64,000 nt of DNA from Clostridia bacterium (GTDB taxonomy: Bacteria > Bacillota > Clostridia > UBA1381), in contig JAFQJD010000034.1 in NCBI GenBank assembly GCA_017415105.1, positions 29,692-93,691 on the forward strand. Direction: 5' to 3'. Of the stretch, positions 25,921 to 34,541 are shown in pieces. The notes beneath the pieces are model-generated. The model worked only from the letters and a program-made list of their open reading frames with translations. It was not told the DNA's origin and made no database searches. Position numbers and translations under genes: made by a program. Positions within the stretch are counted from its first letter, which is position 1; each line of letters begins with the position of its first letter.

Positions 25921-27063
25921 TTATAAACTAATCCATTTTTTCTCACGGCTACTCTCTATTACTGCCTCTGTGAGTTTTACTATATATGCTGCCTCCTCAA
26001 GTGTTGAGAATACAGGCTCACCCTTGCATCCGTCTTCTATGTATTTATAGAAAGCATATATGTTACCCTTAAAAGCATCGTTCCAGCCCTCAGGATGTCC
26101 CATTGCAAGAGCAGTGTAAGGTCTTGCTCCGGAAGATATAGAGTTGGGGTCGCGTATAATAAGACGATTATCCCCGTCACGGATGCCCATCCATAATCTG
26201 TCATTTTCCTCTTGATTCCACTTAAGTGTTGCCTCTGAACCGTTGATTTCAAAATTGAAATAGCAACCGTGACCTGCTGCAACCTCAGATACGTGATAAA
26301 CTCCTGTTGCACCCTTATCGGTGTGAAAGAGTACTGCACCGTATTCCTCGTTCTTTACCTCGACCTCGTCATACTCTGTCGGAACATTACTCGTGAATGT
26401 TTCTGTCTGCTGTTTCGGTTTCTTTCGTACGGGGATTACCGTTTTTACATCTGCCATAACCTCGGTGATTGTATGCCCTGTAACGTGTTGGATTGCATCC
26501 ATCCAGTGTGAACCGATATCGGCGATAGCACAAGAATTGCCTGCAACCTCCGGCTCAAGTCTCCAACTGTAATCAGTGTCATAAAGCAACCAGTCCTGCT
26601 GATAAGAGCCTGTTATAACTCTTACATCACCGATTGCACCGTCAGTAATACGGTTTTTTGTTTCCTGAACCATCGGATTTAATCTGTAGTTAAAGTTAAC
26701 AGCGGCAACACTGTCAGGATATTTTTTCTTTAATTCTACAAGCTCTGCTGCCTCTTCGTAGTTCATACATAAAGGCTTTTCAGAAAGAAGATGCTTACCT
26801 GACTCGATAATCTTCTTATTTATAGAAAGATGCAGGAAATTGGGGGTACAGTTATGTACCGCATCAATTTCAGGGTCGTTTAAAAGCTCTTCAACGCTTG
26901 AATAGCATTTCTGTACACCGTAATAATCAGCCTTCTTTTTTGCAAGTTCAGCATTTACGTCTGCCACAGCGTAAAGCTCACAACATCCGATTCGGCGAAC
27001 GGCCTCAATATGGCTTTCACCTATGTAGCCCATGCCTATAATACCAACTTTAATTTTCTTCAT
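25921..27063 (-). CDS. Gfo/Idh/MocA-family oxidoreductase
   Basis: The 380-residue protein has the N-terminal NAD(P) fold (KVGIIGMGYIGESH), the EKPLCMNYEE motif near residue 96 with the conserved EKP lysine, and the long beta-sheet C-terminal domain. Members oxidise or reduce sugars and inositols. Placed between an aminotransferase and an isomerase-like gene, it could make or use a keto-sugar that the aminotransferase handles; this is inference. The gaps to both neighbours are about 20 nt. Confidence 0.9.
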   Translation of the reverse strand: MKKIKVGIIGMGYIGESHIEAVRRIGCCELYAVADVNAELAKKKADYYGVQKCYSSVEELLNDPEIDAVHNCTPNFLHLSINKKIIESGKHLLSEKPLCMNYEEAAELVELKKKYPDSVAAVNFNYRLNPMVQETKNRITDGAIGDVRVITGSYQQDWLLYDTDYSWRLEPEVAGNSCAIADIGSHWMDAIQHVTGHTITEVMADVKTVIPVRKKPKQQTETFTSNVPTEYDEVEVKNEEYGAVLFHTDKGATGVYHVSEVAAGHGCYFNFEINGSEATLKWNQEENDRLWMGIRDGDNRLIIRDPNSISSGARPYTALAMGHPEGWNDAFKGNIYAFYKYIEDGCKGEPVFSTLEEAAYIVKLTEAVIESSREKKWISL

Positions 27064-27084
27064 GTTGATTTCTCCTATAGGCGA

Positions 27085-28299
27085 TTAAAGACCGAGGATG
27101 ATTTCTCTGATATTATCGGCTACTGCCTTGATTTCCTCGGGAGTGGAGAGAATATTGATGCCGTAACCTGAACCAAGTCCCTTATCAACTACACCTACAC
27201 TTATATTAACAGCACGCTCCAATATGTCGTCGGTCTGCGGAAGCATATGCTTTTCATAAACTCTGTCGTTTACATTCATAGTTTTTGCAGGGAGAAGTTT
27301 GCCCAGAACCTGCTCCATATTGTTATATACGTGCCATCCTGAATATGCAATCGGCCTGCCTCCTGTCTTTTCACAGAACTTTTCAGCAAGCTGTTTTGTG
27401 TCAAAAAGAAGTGTAAGCAATGTCGCACACTCACCCTCGTCATTGATTGTTCTGAATGAGATGTGGGGGAGGTCAGAAAGCATACCCTTGAGCATTGCTT
27501 TATTTTTACGCAATGTAGTAAGGATATCGTCAAGCTTTCTTGTCTGTGCGAGTGCAACAGCACCTGTAAGCTCGTTCATTCTCATATTCATACCGATAAT
27601 ACTTCTGTTGCCTATTTCAACACCCGTACGGTTGGGCTTATGACCCTGGTCGTGATAACCAAAAGCTCTCTCATAGAAATTTTCGTTGTTTGTTATTACT
27701 GCACCTCCGTCACCGGTAGAAATGGTTTTAAAAATATTTAATGAGAATGCACCGATATCGCCATGAGTACCGCAACGCTTGCCCTGATAACTTGCACCGA
27801 CTGCCTGACAACAGTCCTCGATTACATATAAGTTGTGCTTCTTTGCGATTTCCATAATCTTGTTAAGCTTACACGGGTTGCCCAACATATGTACCGGCAT
27901 AATTGCCTTTGTTTTGGGCGTTATAAGCTCTTCTATCATTGTTACGTCAATTGTAAGCGATTCATCAATTTCTGCCAATACAGGTATCGCACCTGAAAGC
28001 ATAATAGTGGATATAGATGCTATAAATGTGTAACCCGGAACAATAACCTCATCACCTGCACCAATGCCTAATGCAGCAAGTGATGCTAAGAGTGAGCAAG
28101 TACCGCTCGTTGTTGCAACTGCATATTTTGCACCCATTGTTTCTTTGAGGGCATCCTCAAAATCTACAACCTTGTGAGTGTAGCCTTCGGTGTCTGCTGC
28201 ACCGTAACGGAACAAATAACGTCCTTCCAATACTTCTAATACTTCTTTTTTCTCTTCTTCGCCGAATACAAAAGAACCCGGTCCTCCTGATCTTGCCAT
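27085..28299 (-). CDS. DegT/DnrJ/EryC1/StrS-family aminotransferase
   Basis: The 404-residue PLP enzyme has TTSGTCSLLASLAALG, DEVIVPGYTF, EDCCQAVGA (Asp162 at the PLP ring) and the Schiff-base lysine Lys191 in SLNIFKTISTGDGG. Most members transfer an amino group to a keto-sugar. First gene of the operon, with AAAAGGAGG before the start. LacI-type regulator, aminotransferase and dehydrogenase together recall the kanosamine ntd system of Bacillus, but the phosphatase of that set is absent and an isomerase-like gene replaces it, so the pathway is left open. Confidence 0.9.
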   Translation of the reverse strand: MARSGGPGSFVFGEEEKKEVLEVLEGRYLFRYGAADTEGYTHKVVDFEDALKETMGAKYAVATTSGTCSLLASLAALGIGAGDEVIVPGYTFIASISTIMLSGAIPVLAEIDESLTIDVTMIEELITPKTKAIMPVHMLGNPCKLNKIMEIAKKHNLYVIEDCCQAVGASYQGKRCGTHGDIGAFSLNIFKTISTGDGGAVITNNENFYERAFGYHDQGHKPNRTGVEIGNRSIIGMNMRMNELTGAVALAQTRKLDDILTTLRKNKAMLKGMLSDLPHISFRTINDEGECATLLTLLFDTKQLAEKFCEKTGGRPIAYSGWHVYNNMEQVLGKLLPAKTMNVNDRVYEKHMLPQTDDILERAVNISVGVVDKGLGSGYGINILSTPEEIKAVADNIREIILGL

Positions 28300-28320
28300 A
28301 ACAAGTTCCTCCTTTTAAAA

Positions 28321-28336
28321 ACTAAAACGTTTTAGT
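28321..28336. promoter_or_regulatory. LacI-type operator O1
   Basis: ACTAAAACGTTTTAGT is a perfect 16-bp palindrome with the central CG step typical of LacI-family sites. It lies just after the expected transcription start, 22 bp before the aminotransferase start codon. Its centre is 32 bp from O2, about three helical turns. Confidence 0.8.
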
Positions 28337-28347
28337 ACGTTAATAAA

Positions 28348-28376
28348 ATTATACTAAACCGTTTTAGTGAAGTCAA
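28348..28376 (-). promoter_or_regulatory. promoter of aminotransferase operon
   Basis: On the minus strand TTGACT (28376-28371) and TATAAT (28353-28348) are separated by 17 bp. The spacer is almost wholly taken up by operator O2, so a bound repressor would exclude RNA polymerase. Confidence 0.85.
28353..28368. promoter_or_regulatory. LacI-type operator O2 in the promoter spacer
   Basis: ACTAAACCGTTTTAGT is a palindrome with one mismatch relative to O1. It occupies the -35/-10 spacer of the operon promoter. Confidence 0.8.
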
Positions 28377-28414
28377 GAAGATTTTTTAAAAAATTGTATT
28401 TACTCTGAAATGCA

Positions 28415-28454
28415 CAAAAAATACCAAACAATTTTATGCAAATTGTTTGGTATT
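28415..28454 (-). terminator. terminator after prfB
   Basis: AATACCAAACAATTT pairs with AAATTGTTTGGTATT around a short loop. Read on the minus strand it is followed by six T's, ending the secA-prfB transcript. Confidence 0.88.
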
Positions 28455-28461
28455 AAAAATC

Positions 28462-29581
28462 TTATTTTTTAAGTGTTCCAAGGTTTGATGCGGTGAGGTA
28501 TGCATTGATAAATCCGTTTAATTCACCGTCCATTACTGCCTGAATATTTCCCATTTCAAAGCCTGTTCTTAAATCCTTAACCATTGTGTATGGCTGGAAC
28601 ACGTATGAACGAATCTGGTTGCCCCAGCCGTTCTCGGTCTGTACACCCTGGATTTCGGAAATCTTTTCTTTCTGTTGCTGTTCTGCAATTTCTACAAGCT
28701 TTGCCTTTAGCATCTTCATCGCATATTCACGGTTCTGAAGCTGTGAACGCTGTGTCTGGCACGATGCGACAATGCCTGTGGGAACGTGTGTAAGTCTTAC
28801 GGCAGATGAGGTCTTGTTTATGTGCTGTCCGCCGGCACCCGATGCACGGAACACGTCCATCTTAACATCCTCGGGACGTATGTCGATGTCGATGTTGTCG
28901 TCAAGCTCGGGCATAACCTCGACTGATGAGAATGATGTCATTCTCTTGCCCTGTGAGTTGAACGGTGAAATTCTTACAAGACGGTGTATGCCTTTTTCGG
29001 CTTTAAGATAGCCGTATGCATTGAGCCCTGAAATTTCCATTGTACAGCTCTTTATGCCGGCTTCATCACCTGGGAGCGAGTCCATAATCTCGGCAGTGTA
29101 GCCGTTTTTCTGTGCCCACATCTGATACATTCTTATAAGCATCTCGCACCAGTCCTGTGCCTCTGTACCGCCAGCACCTGCGTGGAAGTTCAGAATTGCG
29201 TTTGAGCTATCATACTTTCCGCTCAGGAGTGTTTCAAGACGCATCTTGTCGATTTTTGCATTGAGCTCGTCAACGGTTTTTGCAACTTCGTCGGCGAGTG
29301 ATGCATCGTTTTCTTCTTCTGCCATTTCTATCATTATAAGTGTGTCTGCCTGTGAGGACTCAATTTCCTCAAAGGCTGCAAGCTTATCTTTGAGGTTCTT
29401 TGCTTTTTGCAAAACCTTCTGCGAATTTGCCATATCATCCCAGAAATCGGGTGCGGCACACTCTTCGTCAAGCTTTTCTATTTCTGAAGTAAGCTTGGCG
29501 ATGTCAAAGTGAATCCCTCAAATCGTTAATGCTTTTTTCCATACCTATTAAGGCAAGTCTGTACTCATCGTACTCTAACAT
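28462..29581 (-). CDS. prfB: peptide chain release factor 2 (programmed +1 frameshift)
   Basis: RF2 recognises UGA and UAA stops. The gene is in two frames: an ATG at 29581 opens 25 codons ending in CTT TGA, and after a +1 shift 347 more codons run to 28462, for 372 residues. The main frame holds SPF (in RISPFNSQG, the stop-codon-reading tripeptide) and GAGGQHINKTSSAVR with the catalytic GGQ. AAGGATG precedes the ATG. Low RF2 lets the ribosome slip and make more RF2, a well-known control. It follows secA by about 35 nt, the same order as in Bacillus. Confidence 0.95.
29503..29518 (-). other. prfB: RF2 programmed frameshift site
   Basis: On the minus strand the site reads AGG GAT TCA CTT TGA C. 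The slippery CTT-TGA-C matches other bacteria. The upstream AGGGA serves as the internal Shine-Dalgarno, less G-rich than the E. coli AGGGGG. The in-frame TGA is at 29506-29504. Confidence 0.93.
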
Positions 29582-29615
29582 TTTATCACATCCTTAAAAA
29601 TATTTTGTCAGTTTG

Positions 29616-32336
29616 TTATCTGCCGCAGCAGTGCTTGTATTTTTTACCGCTACCGCAGGGGCAGGGGTCGTTTCTGCCGACCTTCTTTTCGGCACGCTTG
29701 GGCTGTGCCTTGAGTGTTCCGTCACCGCCTGTATCAAGAGGTTTTGCAACCTGCTCGCGTTCAATCCTGACACGTGGCTGTGCACTTAACACATACTTAA
29801 CTGTATCACGCTTGATAGCATCAAGAAGTCCTTCGTAGAGTTCTGATGCAACTGAACGGTATTCCACAACCGGATCATGCTGACCGTATGCACGTAAGCC
29901 GATTTCTCTCTTTATCTGTTCCATCTCGTCGAGGTGGTCCATCCAGAGAGTATCAACGACACGGAGCATAAGAACTCTTTCGAGCTCTGACATCTGCTCA
30001 CCGAAAATCTCACACTGTGAGTTGTACTTTTCAAGTGCTATCTTTAACAGCTCGTCGCGGATATCTGCTCTTGTGATAGAGTCATAATCGCTTTCAGAAA
30101 CTGAGAATGCACCGTTTGCACGTAGAGTTGAGTTTGCAAACTCAGTGAGTGCACGCAGGTTCCATTCCTCCGGAATTTCGGAAATTCCGATATAATCGTC
30201 GATTGCACTATCAATAATCTGCTCAATCATACCCTTGATTGTATCTGACAAATCGTCGCCATCAAGCACCTTCTGACGCTGTGAGTAGATAATTTTTCTC
30301 TGCTCGTTCATAACCTCGTCATACTGCAGTACGTGCTTACGTGAATCAAAGTTACGGCTTTCAAGGTTCTTTTGTGCGTTTTCGATTGCGTTGGAAAGCA
30401 TCTTTGCTTCAATCGGCTGATCCTCTTCAAGACCAAGTGCATTTACCATGTTTTTAACCCGCTCGCTGCCGAATATACGCATGAGGTCATCATCAAGTGA
30501 GAGGAAGAACTTTGATGCACCGGGGTCACCCTGACGTCCGGCTCTGCCTCGGAGCTGATTATCTATACGTCTTGATTCATGGCGTTCAGTACCTATTATG
30601 AAGAGACCGCCAAGTGAAATCACTTCGTCGTGTTCGGGTTGGATTTCCTTCTTGAACTTCTCGTTAAGCTCTGCATAAACACGGCGTGCGTTCAGGATTT
30701 CTTCGTTATCTGTTTCACCAAAGCCTGTTGCTTCTGCTATGAGCTCGTCTGTGAAGCCCTGCTTTGACATTTCGTGCTTTGCAAGGTACTCTGCGTTACC
30801 GCCAAGCATAATATCTGTACCACGGCCTGCCATATTGGTTGCGATTGTGACCGCACCCTTTTTGCCTGCCTGTGCTACAATTTCGGCTTCCTTTTCGTGA
30901 TACTTGGCATTGAGCACGTTATGCTTGATGCCAGCCTTTTTAAGAAGCTTACTTAAAAGCTCGGATTTGTCTACGTTAACTGTGCCTACAAGTACCGGCT
31001 GTCCTTTTTCGTTACATTCTTTTATCTGGGCTATTACTGCAGAATACTTTCCGGCTTCTGTTTTATATACACTGTCATGCATATCGTCACGGATTACCGG
31101 CTTGTTTGTCGGGATAGCAACTATATCGAGCTTGTATATGTGCTGGAATTCCTCTTCCTCTGTAAGGGCGGTACCTGTCATACCTGAAAGCTTGCCGTAT
31201 AGACGGAAAAAGTTCTGGAATGTGATTGTAGCAAGAGTTTTGCTCTCGTGCTCGACCTTAACACCCTCTTTTGCTTCTATTGCCTGATGCAGACCGTCGC
31301 TGTAACGTCTGCCCGGCATAATTCTGCCCGTAAACTCGTCTACTATCATAACCTCGCCCTCGGGGGTTACAACGTACTGCTGGTCACGGTGCATAACACC
31401 GTTTGCGTGAAGTGCCTGATTGATATGATGCAAAAGCTTCATATTCTCGGGGTCAGACAGGTTTTCTACATTAAATGCCTGTTCTGCCTTCTTAACACCA
31501 CGTTCTGTAAGTGTTGCAGTCTTTGCTTTTTCGTCTACTATATAGTCAGCATCAATATCAGTGTCGAGCTGTTTGTTGTCCTGTTCTGTAAGAACAAGCT
31601 TTTTGATTCTCTTTGCAAACATATCAGCAACCTGATAAAGTTCATTCGCCTTTTCGCCCATACCGGAAATGATAAGCGGTGTTCTTGCCTCATCTATAAG
31701 GATTGAGTCCACCTCATCGACTATTGCATAGTTATGACCGCGTTGCGCCATTTCTTCCTTATGAACAACCATATTGTCACGCAGGTAGTCAAAACCAAGT
31801 TCGTTATTTGTACCGTAGGTGATATCGCACGCATAAGCCTCTCGGCGTTCTGCGTTGTCCTTATCGTGGATGATAAGACCGCAGCTCATACCGAGGAAAC
31901 GGTAAACCTTTCCCATCCATTCCGAGTCACGCTTTGCAAGGTAATCGTTAACGGTAACGATATGTACGCCCTTGCCTGTAAGTGCGTTAAGATATGCCGG
32001 TAGGGTAGAAACAAGAGTTTTACCTTCGCCTGTTTTCATTTCGGCAATTCTGCCCTGATGCAGGATAACACCACCGATAACCTGCACATAGAAATGTTTC
32101 ATTCCAAGTACACGCCAGCTTGCCTCTCGCATAACTGCAAATGCCTCGGGCAGTAAATCATCAAGAGTTTCGCCGTTGGCATAACGCTCTTTAAATTCTG
32201 CCGTTTTTGCTTTTAGTTCGGCATCTGTGAGTTTTTCAATTTCCGGCTCAAGTTCCATAACCTTTTTTGCGATAGGCTCAACTTTTTTGAGCTCGCGGTC
32301 TGAATAAGTGCCGAAAAGTTTGTCGAATAAATTCAT
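29616..32336 (-). CDS. secA: preprotein translocase ATPase SecA
   Basis: The 906-residue motor protein has Walker A GEGKT in [12 protein letters not shown] (about residue 103), the DEAD-type [26 protein letters not shown] and NMAGRGTDI. It ends in the zinc-binding [13 protein letters not shown], which contacts SecB or the ribosome in other bacteria. It drives proteins through SecYEG. Its start follows a GAGGTGAA site. It is the only SecA visible here and is upstream of prfB. Confidence 0.97.
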   Translation of the reverse strand: MNLFDKLFGTYSDRELKKVEPIAKKVMELEPEIEKLTDAELKAKTAEFKERYANGETLDDLLPEAFAVMREASWRVLGMKHFYVQVIGGVILHQGRIAEMKTGEGKTLVSTLPAYLNALTGKGVHIVTVNDYLAKRDSEWMGKVYRFLGMSCGLIIHDKDNAERREAYACDITYGTNNELGFDYLRDNMVVHKEEMAQRGHNYAIVDEVDSILIDEARTPLIISGMGEKANELYQVADMFAKRIKKLVLTEQDNKQLDTDIDADYIVDEKAKTATLTERGVKKAEQAFNVENLSDPENMKLLHHINQALHANGVMHRDQQYVVTPEGEVMIVDEFTGRIMPGRRYSDGLHQAIEAKEGVKVEHESKTLATITFQNFFRLYGKLSGMTGTALTEEEEFQHIYKLDIVAIPTNKPVIRDDMHDSVYKTEAGKYSAVIAQIKECNEKGQPVLVGTVNVDKSELLSKLLKKAGIKHNVLNAKYHEKEAEIVAQAGKKGAVTIATNMAGRGTDIMLGGNAEYLAKHEMSKQGFTDELIAEATGFGETDNEEILNARRVYAELNEKFKKEIQPEHDEVISLGGLFIIGTERHESRRIDNQLRGRAGRQGDPGASKFFLSLDDDLMRIFGSERVKNMVNALGLEEDQPIEAKMLSNAIENAQKNLESRNFDSRKHVLQYDEVMNEQRKIIYSQRQKVLDGDDLSDTIKGMIEQIIDSAIDDYIGISEIPEEWNLRALTEFANSTLRANGAFSVSESDYDSITRADIRDELLKIALEKYNSQCEIFGEQMSELERVLMLRVVDTLWMDHLDEMEQIKREIGLRAYGQHDPVVEYRSVASELYEGLLDAIKRDTVKYVLSAQPRVRIEREQVAKPLDTGGDGTLKAQPKRAEKKVGRNDPCPCGSGKKYKHCCGR

Positions 32337-32410
32337 TTATTTCACCTCATATATAATAAGTAATATAAGTCAAAGTCATATTATATGCGGACATACGCAC
32401 ACGTATAACT

Positions 32411-32419
32411 ATTATACCA
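32411..32419 (-). promoter_or_regulatory. extended -10 promoter for secA
   Basis: The minus strand reads TGGTATAAT about 75 nt before the secA start. A convincing -35 was not seen. A second TATAAT lies closer to the gene (around 32380). Confidence 0.45.
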
Positions 32420-32523
32420 CATTTTTTTGTATATTACCACTGTTTTTTGAAAAAAATTTCAATTATTTTCCTTTGTTCATTTTCTGTTCATAAAAAGTAC
32501 AACAAAGAAATACAATTCAGGTG

Positions 32524-32551
32524 TTGACAAACTGAAAAATCATGATATAAT
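32524..32551 (+). promoter_or_regulatory. sigma-A promoter for ctsR-mcsA-mcsB-clpC
   Basis: TTGACA at 32524-32529 and TATAAT at 32546-32551 are separated by 16 bp. The transcript would start near 32558, inside the CtsR box. Confidence 0.85.
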
Positions 32552-32559
32552 ATAATTAA

Positions 32560-32576
32560 GGTCAAAGAAAGTCAAA
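32560..32576 (+). promoter_or_regulatory. CtsR operator
   Basis: GGTCAAA-GAA-AGTCAAA fits the CtsR direct-repeat heptad consensus with a 3-bp spacer. A third partial heptad (GTCAAAA) follows at 32577. It overlaps the transcription start, so CtsR would repress its own operon, as known in Bacillus. Confidence 0.92.
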
Positions 32577-32581
32577 GTCAA

Positions 32582-32686
32582 AAAGTTTTAATAAATCACC
32601 GTCCTTGCACCGGAAGACTCGCTCACATACAATGAGTATAGATTCGCTTGCCTTCCGGCACAAATCCGACAATTTATTAAAACTTT
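32582..32686. repeat. hairpin element family, copy A (ctsR leader)
   Basis: A perfect 15-bp outer inverted repeat (32582-32596 with 32672-32686) encloses an inner CCGGAAG/CTTCCGG stem. Inside lies the core ACTCGCTCACATA...TATAG..TCGCTTGC. The same core, with different but paired stems, recurs at 53299-53388 and in a more diverged form at 40279-40367. In this place the element forms most of the 5' untranslated region of ctsR. Confidence 0.8.
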
Positions 32687-32716
32687 GCCCTTAATATGTA
32701 CAGGGAGGTGCTGTTT

Positions 32717-33148
32717 GTGGGTATATCAGACAAGATAGAAGCATTTATACTTGAGCTTATGAAGCAGGAAGAGGATGAATATCTGAAAATTCAGCGGAAC
32801 GAGCTTGCAGAAGTATTCGGGTGTGTGCCGTCGCAGATAAATTACGTAATATCAACACGGTTCAGCCCTGAACGTGGGTATGTGGTTATTTCACGGCGTG
32901 GCGGCGGAGGGTGTGTTATGATACGCCGTGCAGACAGTGGTACAGATATAGGCAGCGAGATGTCAGAACGCGAAGCAAACTCGGTTGTGAAAAATCTTTA
33001 TACAAGTTCAAAGATAACTCTGCGTGAAGCAAAGATAATGCAGAGTGCATTAAGTGACGCATCACTTTTTGATACAGAAAACAAAGATAAAACAAGAGCA
33101 GGAATATTAAAAAACATCCTGAAGTTTATATATGAGGAGGAATTATAA
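32717..33148 (+). CDS. ctsR: heat-shock repressor CtsR
   Basis: The 143-residue protein has the CtsR DNA-binding domain: ISDKIEAFILELM at the start, NELAEVFGCVPSQINYVI as helix-turn-helix and ERGYVVISRRGGGGCVMI with the glycine-rich wing that senses temperature. The start is the GTG at 32717, because GGGAGGTG lies six bases before it; an ATG at 32696 would place the site inside the gene. It represses its own operon through the box upstream. The stop shares one base with the mcsA start. Confidence 0.94.
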   Translation: MGISDKIEAFILELMKQEEDEYLKIQRNELAEVFGCVPSQINYVISTRFSPERGYVVISRRGGGGCVMIRRADSGTDIGSEMSEREANSVVKNLYTSSKITLREAKIMQSALSDASLFDTENKDKTRAGILKNILKFIYEEEL

Positions 33149-33525
33149 TGGATTTATTTTCAGAGCTGTTCGGAATGTTTGACGATTTCGATAATATGTT
33201 TACAGTGAGTACCATACCGAAGGAAACTAAAAAGTGTCCCGTTTGCGGATATGGCTGGAGTGATTTCAACCGTACCGGAAAATTCGGTTGCAGTGAATGT
33301 TATAAAACATTCAGAGACGGTGCCGGACGTGTATTAAGACAAGTACATTCAGCATCAGAACACAGCGGAAAAATTCCGTCAAAGTCGGGTGCGGAGGTAA
33401 AAGCTAAACGCAGACTTGAAGAGCTGCGTAAGAGCCTTAAGGATGCAGTGGCACGTGAGGATTATGAATCAGCCGCAAAGCTTCACGCAGAAATCAAAGA
33501 AATTGAAGGGAGTGGTATAAAATGA
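33148..33525 (+). CDS. mcsA: McsA-like protein, short form
   Basis: The 125-residue protein has one zinc finger (CPVCG near residue 28, CSEC near 49) and a UVR motif at the C-terminus (LKDAVAREDYESAAKLHAEI). McsA normally activates the arginine kinase McsB and has two zinc-finger units over about 180 residues. Here the first finger is missing; a finger of that type instead opens the ClpE-like ATPase at 17504-19834. It overlaps both ctsR and mcsB by 1-4 bases. Confidence 0.88.
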   Translation: MDLFSELFGMFDDFDNMFTVSTIPKETKKCPVCGYGWSDFNRTGKFGCSECYKTFRDGAGRVLRQVHSASEHSGKIPSKSGAEVKAKRRLEELRKSLKDAVAREDYESAAKLHAEIKEIEGSGIK

Positions 33526-34526
33526 TCTGGTACAATGATTTAAACGACGGAATTATACTTTCCACACGCATACGTCTTGCACGTAATATAGAAAAAACAC
33601 CGTTCCCGTCAATCCTTAAAAAGGAGGAAAAAGAAAAGGTCAGAGGGGTGCTTTCAGATTCAATACTGAAAAGCAACTCGACACTTTCAAAGGATTTTGA
33701 GCTGTTTAAACTTGATGAAATGACAGCGGTAGAGAAATCCGCTATGGCAGAGGAGCATCTTATAAGCCCGCAGATGATAAAGGATAATGAGGGTGCAGTG
33801 CTTGTAAACAAAGACAAAACAATGAGCATTATGCTTATGGAGGAGGACCATATCCGACTGCAGATTATAAAGGGCGGATATTGTCTTGATGAGGCGTTTG
33901 ACCTTGCAGACAAGGTTGATAACGTAATGGAAGAGTCACTGACCTATGCGTTTGACGAAAAGTTCGGTTATCTCACTGCCTGCCCGACAAATGTCGGAAC
34001 GGGAATGCGAGCAAGCGTTATGATGCACTTAGGGGCACTCGTTATGACCGGTAATATCACAAGGGTGTTACAGTCGTTCTCGGGTATGGGAATAGCAGTA
34101 CGTGGACTGTACGGTGAGGGCACAGATGCAGAGGGTGCACTCTATCAGATTTCAAACAGTGTAACACTCGGGCTATCCGAAACCGAAATAATTGAAAAGC
34201 TTAAAACTGTTGTTGAGAGAATAAGCGAAATGGAGAAACAGGCAAGGAAAATGCTCATGAAGAACCGTGAGGACGATTTAAAGGATAAGCTTATGCGTTC
34301 TTATGGAATATTAAAATACGCTGTAAAAATCACATCAAAAGAAGCAAAAACAATGCTTTCGGAGGTTATGCTTGCCCAGAATATGGGAATAATTGACAGT
34401 GACGGAAAAATGACACCGCTCGAACTCATAATAAAAACATCACCGTCAGTCATATCGGGCGATGGCGGACTTTCGCCTGAGGAAAGAGATAAAAAGAGAG
34501 CGGAGCTTATAAGAAATAATTTGTGA
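33522..34526 (+). CDS. mcsB: protein arginine kinase McsB
   Basis: The 334-residue enzyme belongs to the phosphagen-kinase fold. STRIRLARN near residue 14 and the signature CPTNVGTGMRASVM near residue 155 (with the catalytic cysteine) identify it. It phosphorylates arginines on proteins, marking them for ClpC-ClpP and inactivating CtsR. Its ATG overlaps the mcsA stop, and clpC follows after about 15 nt. Confidence 0.95.
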   Translation: MIWYNDLNDGIILSTRIRLARNIEKTPFPSILKKEEKEKVRGVLSDSILKSNSTLSKDFELFKLDEMTAVEKSAMAEEHLISPQMIKDNEGAVLVNKDKTMSIMLMEEDHIRLQIIKGGYCLDEAFDLADKVDNVMEESLTYAFDEKFGYLTACPTNVGTGMRASVMMHLGALVMTGNITRVLQSFSGMGIAVRGLYGEGTDAEGALYQISNSVTLGLSETEIIEKLKTVVERISEMEKQARKMLMKNREDDLKDKLMRSYGILKYAVKITSKEAKTMLSEVMLAQNMGIIDSDGKMTPLELIIKTSPSVISGDGGLSPEERDKKRAELIRNNL

Positions 34527-34541
34527 AAGGAGAGTGTGAAT

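Noticed and set aside
32341..32400. Second CtsR box in front of secA
   Set aside because: AGTCAAAGTCA is present, but the heptads are not at the 3-bp spacing of a CtsR site.
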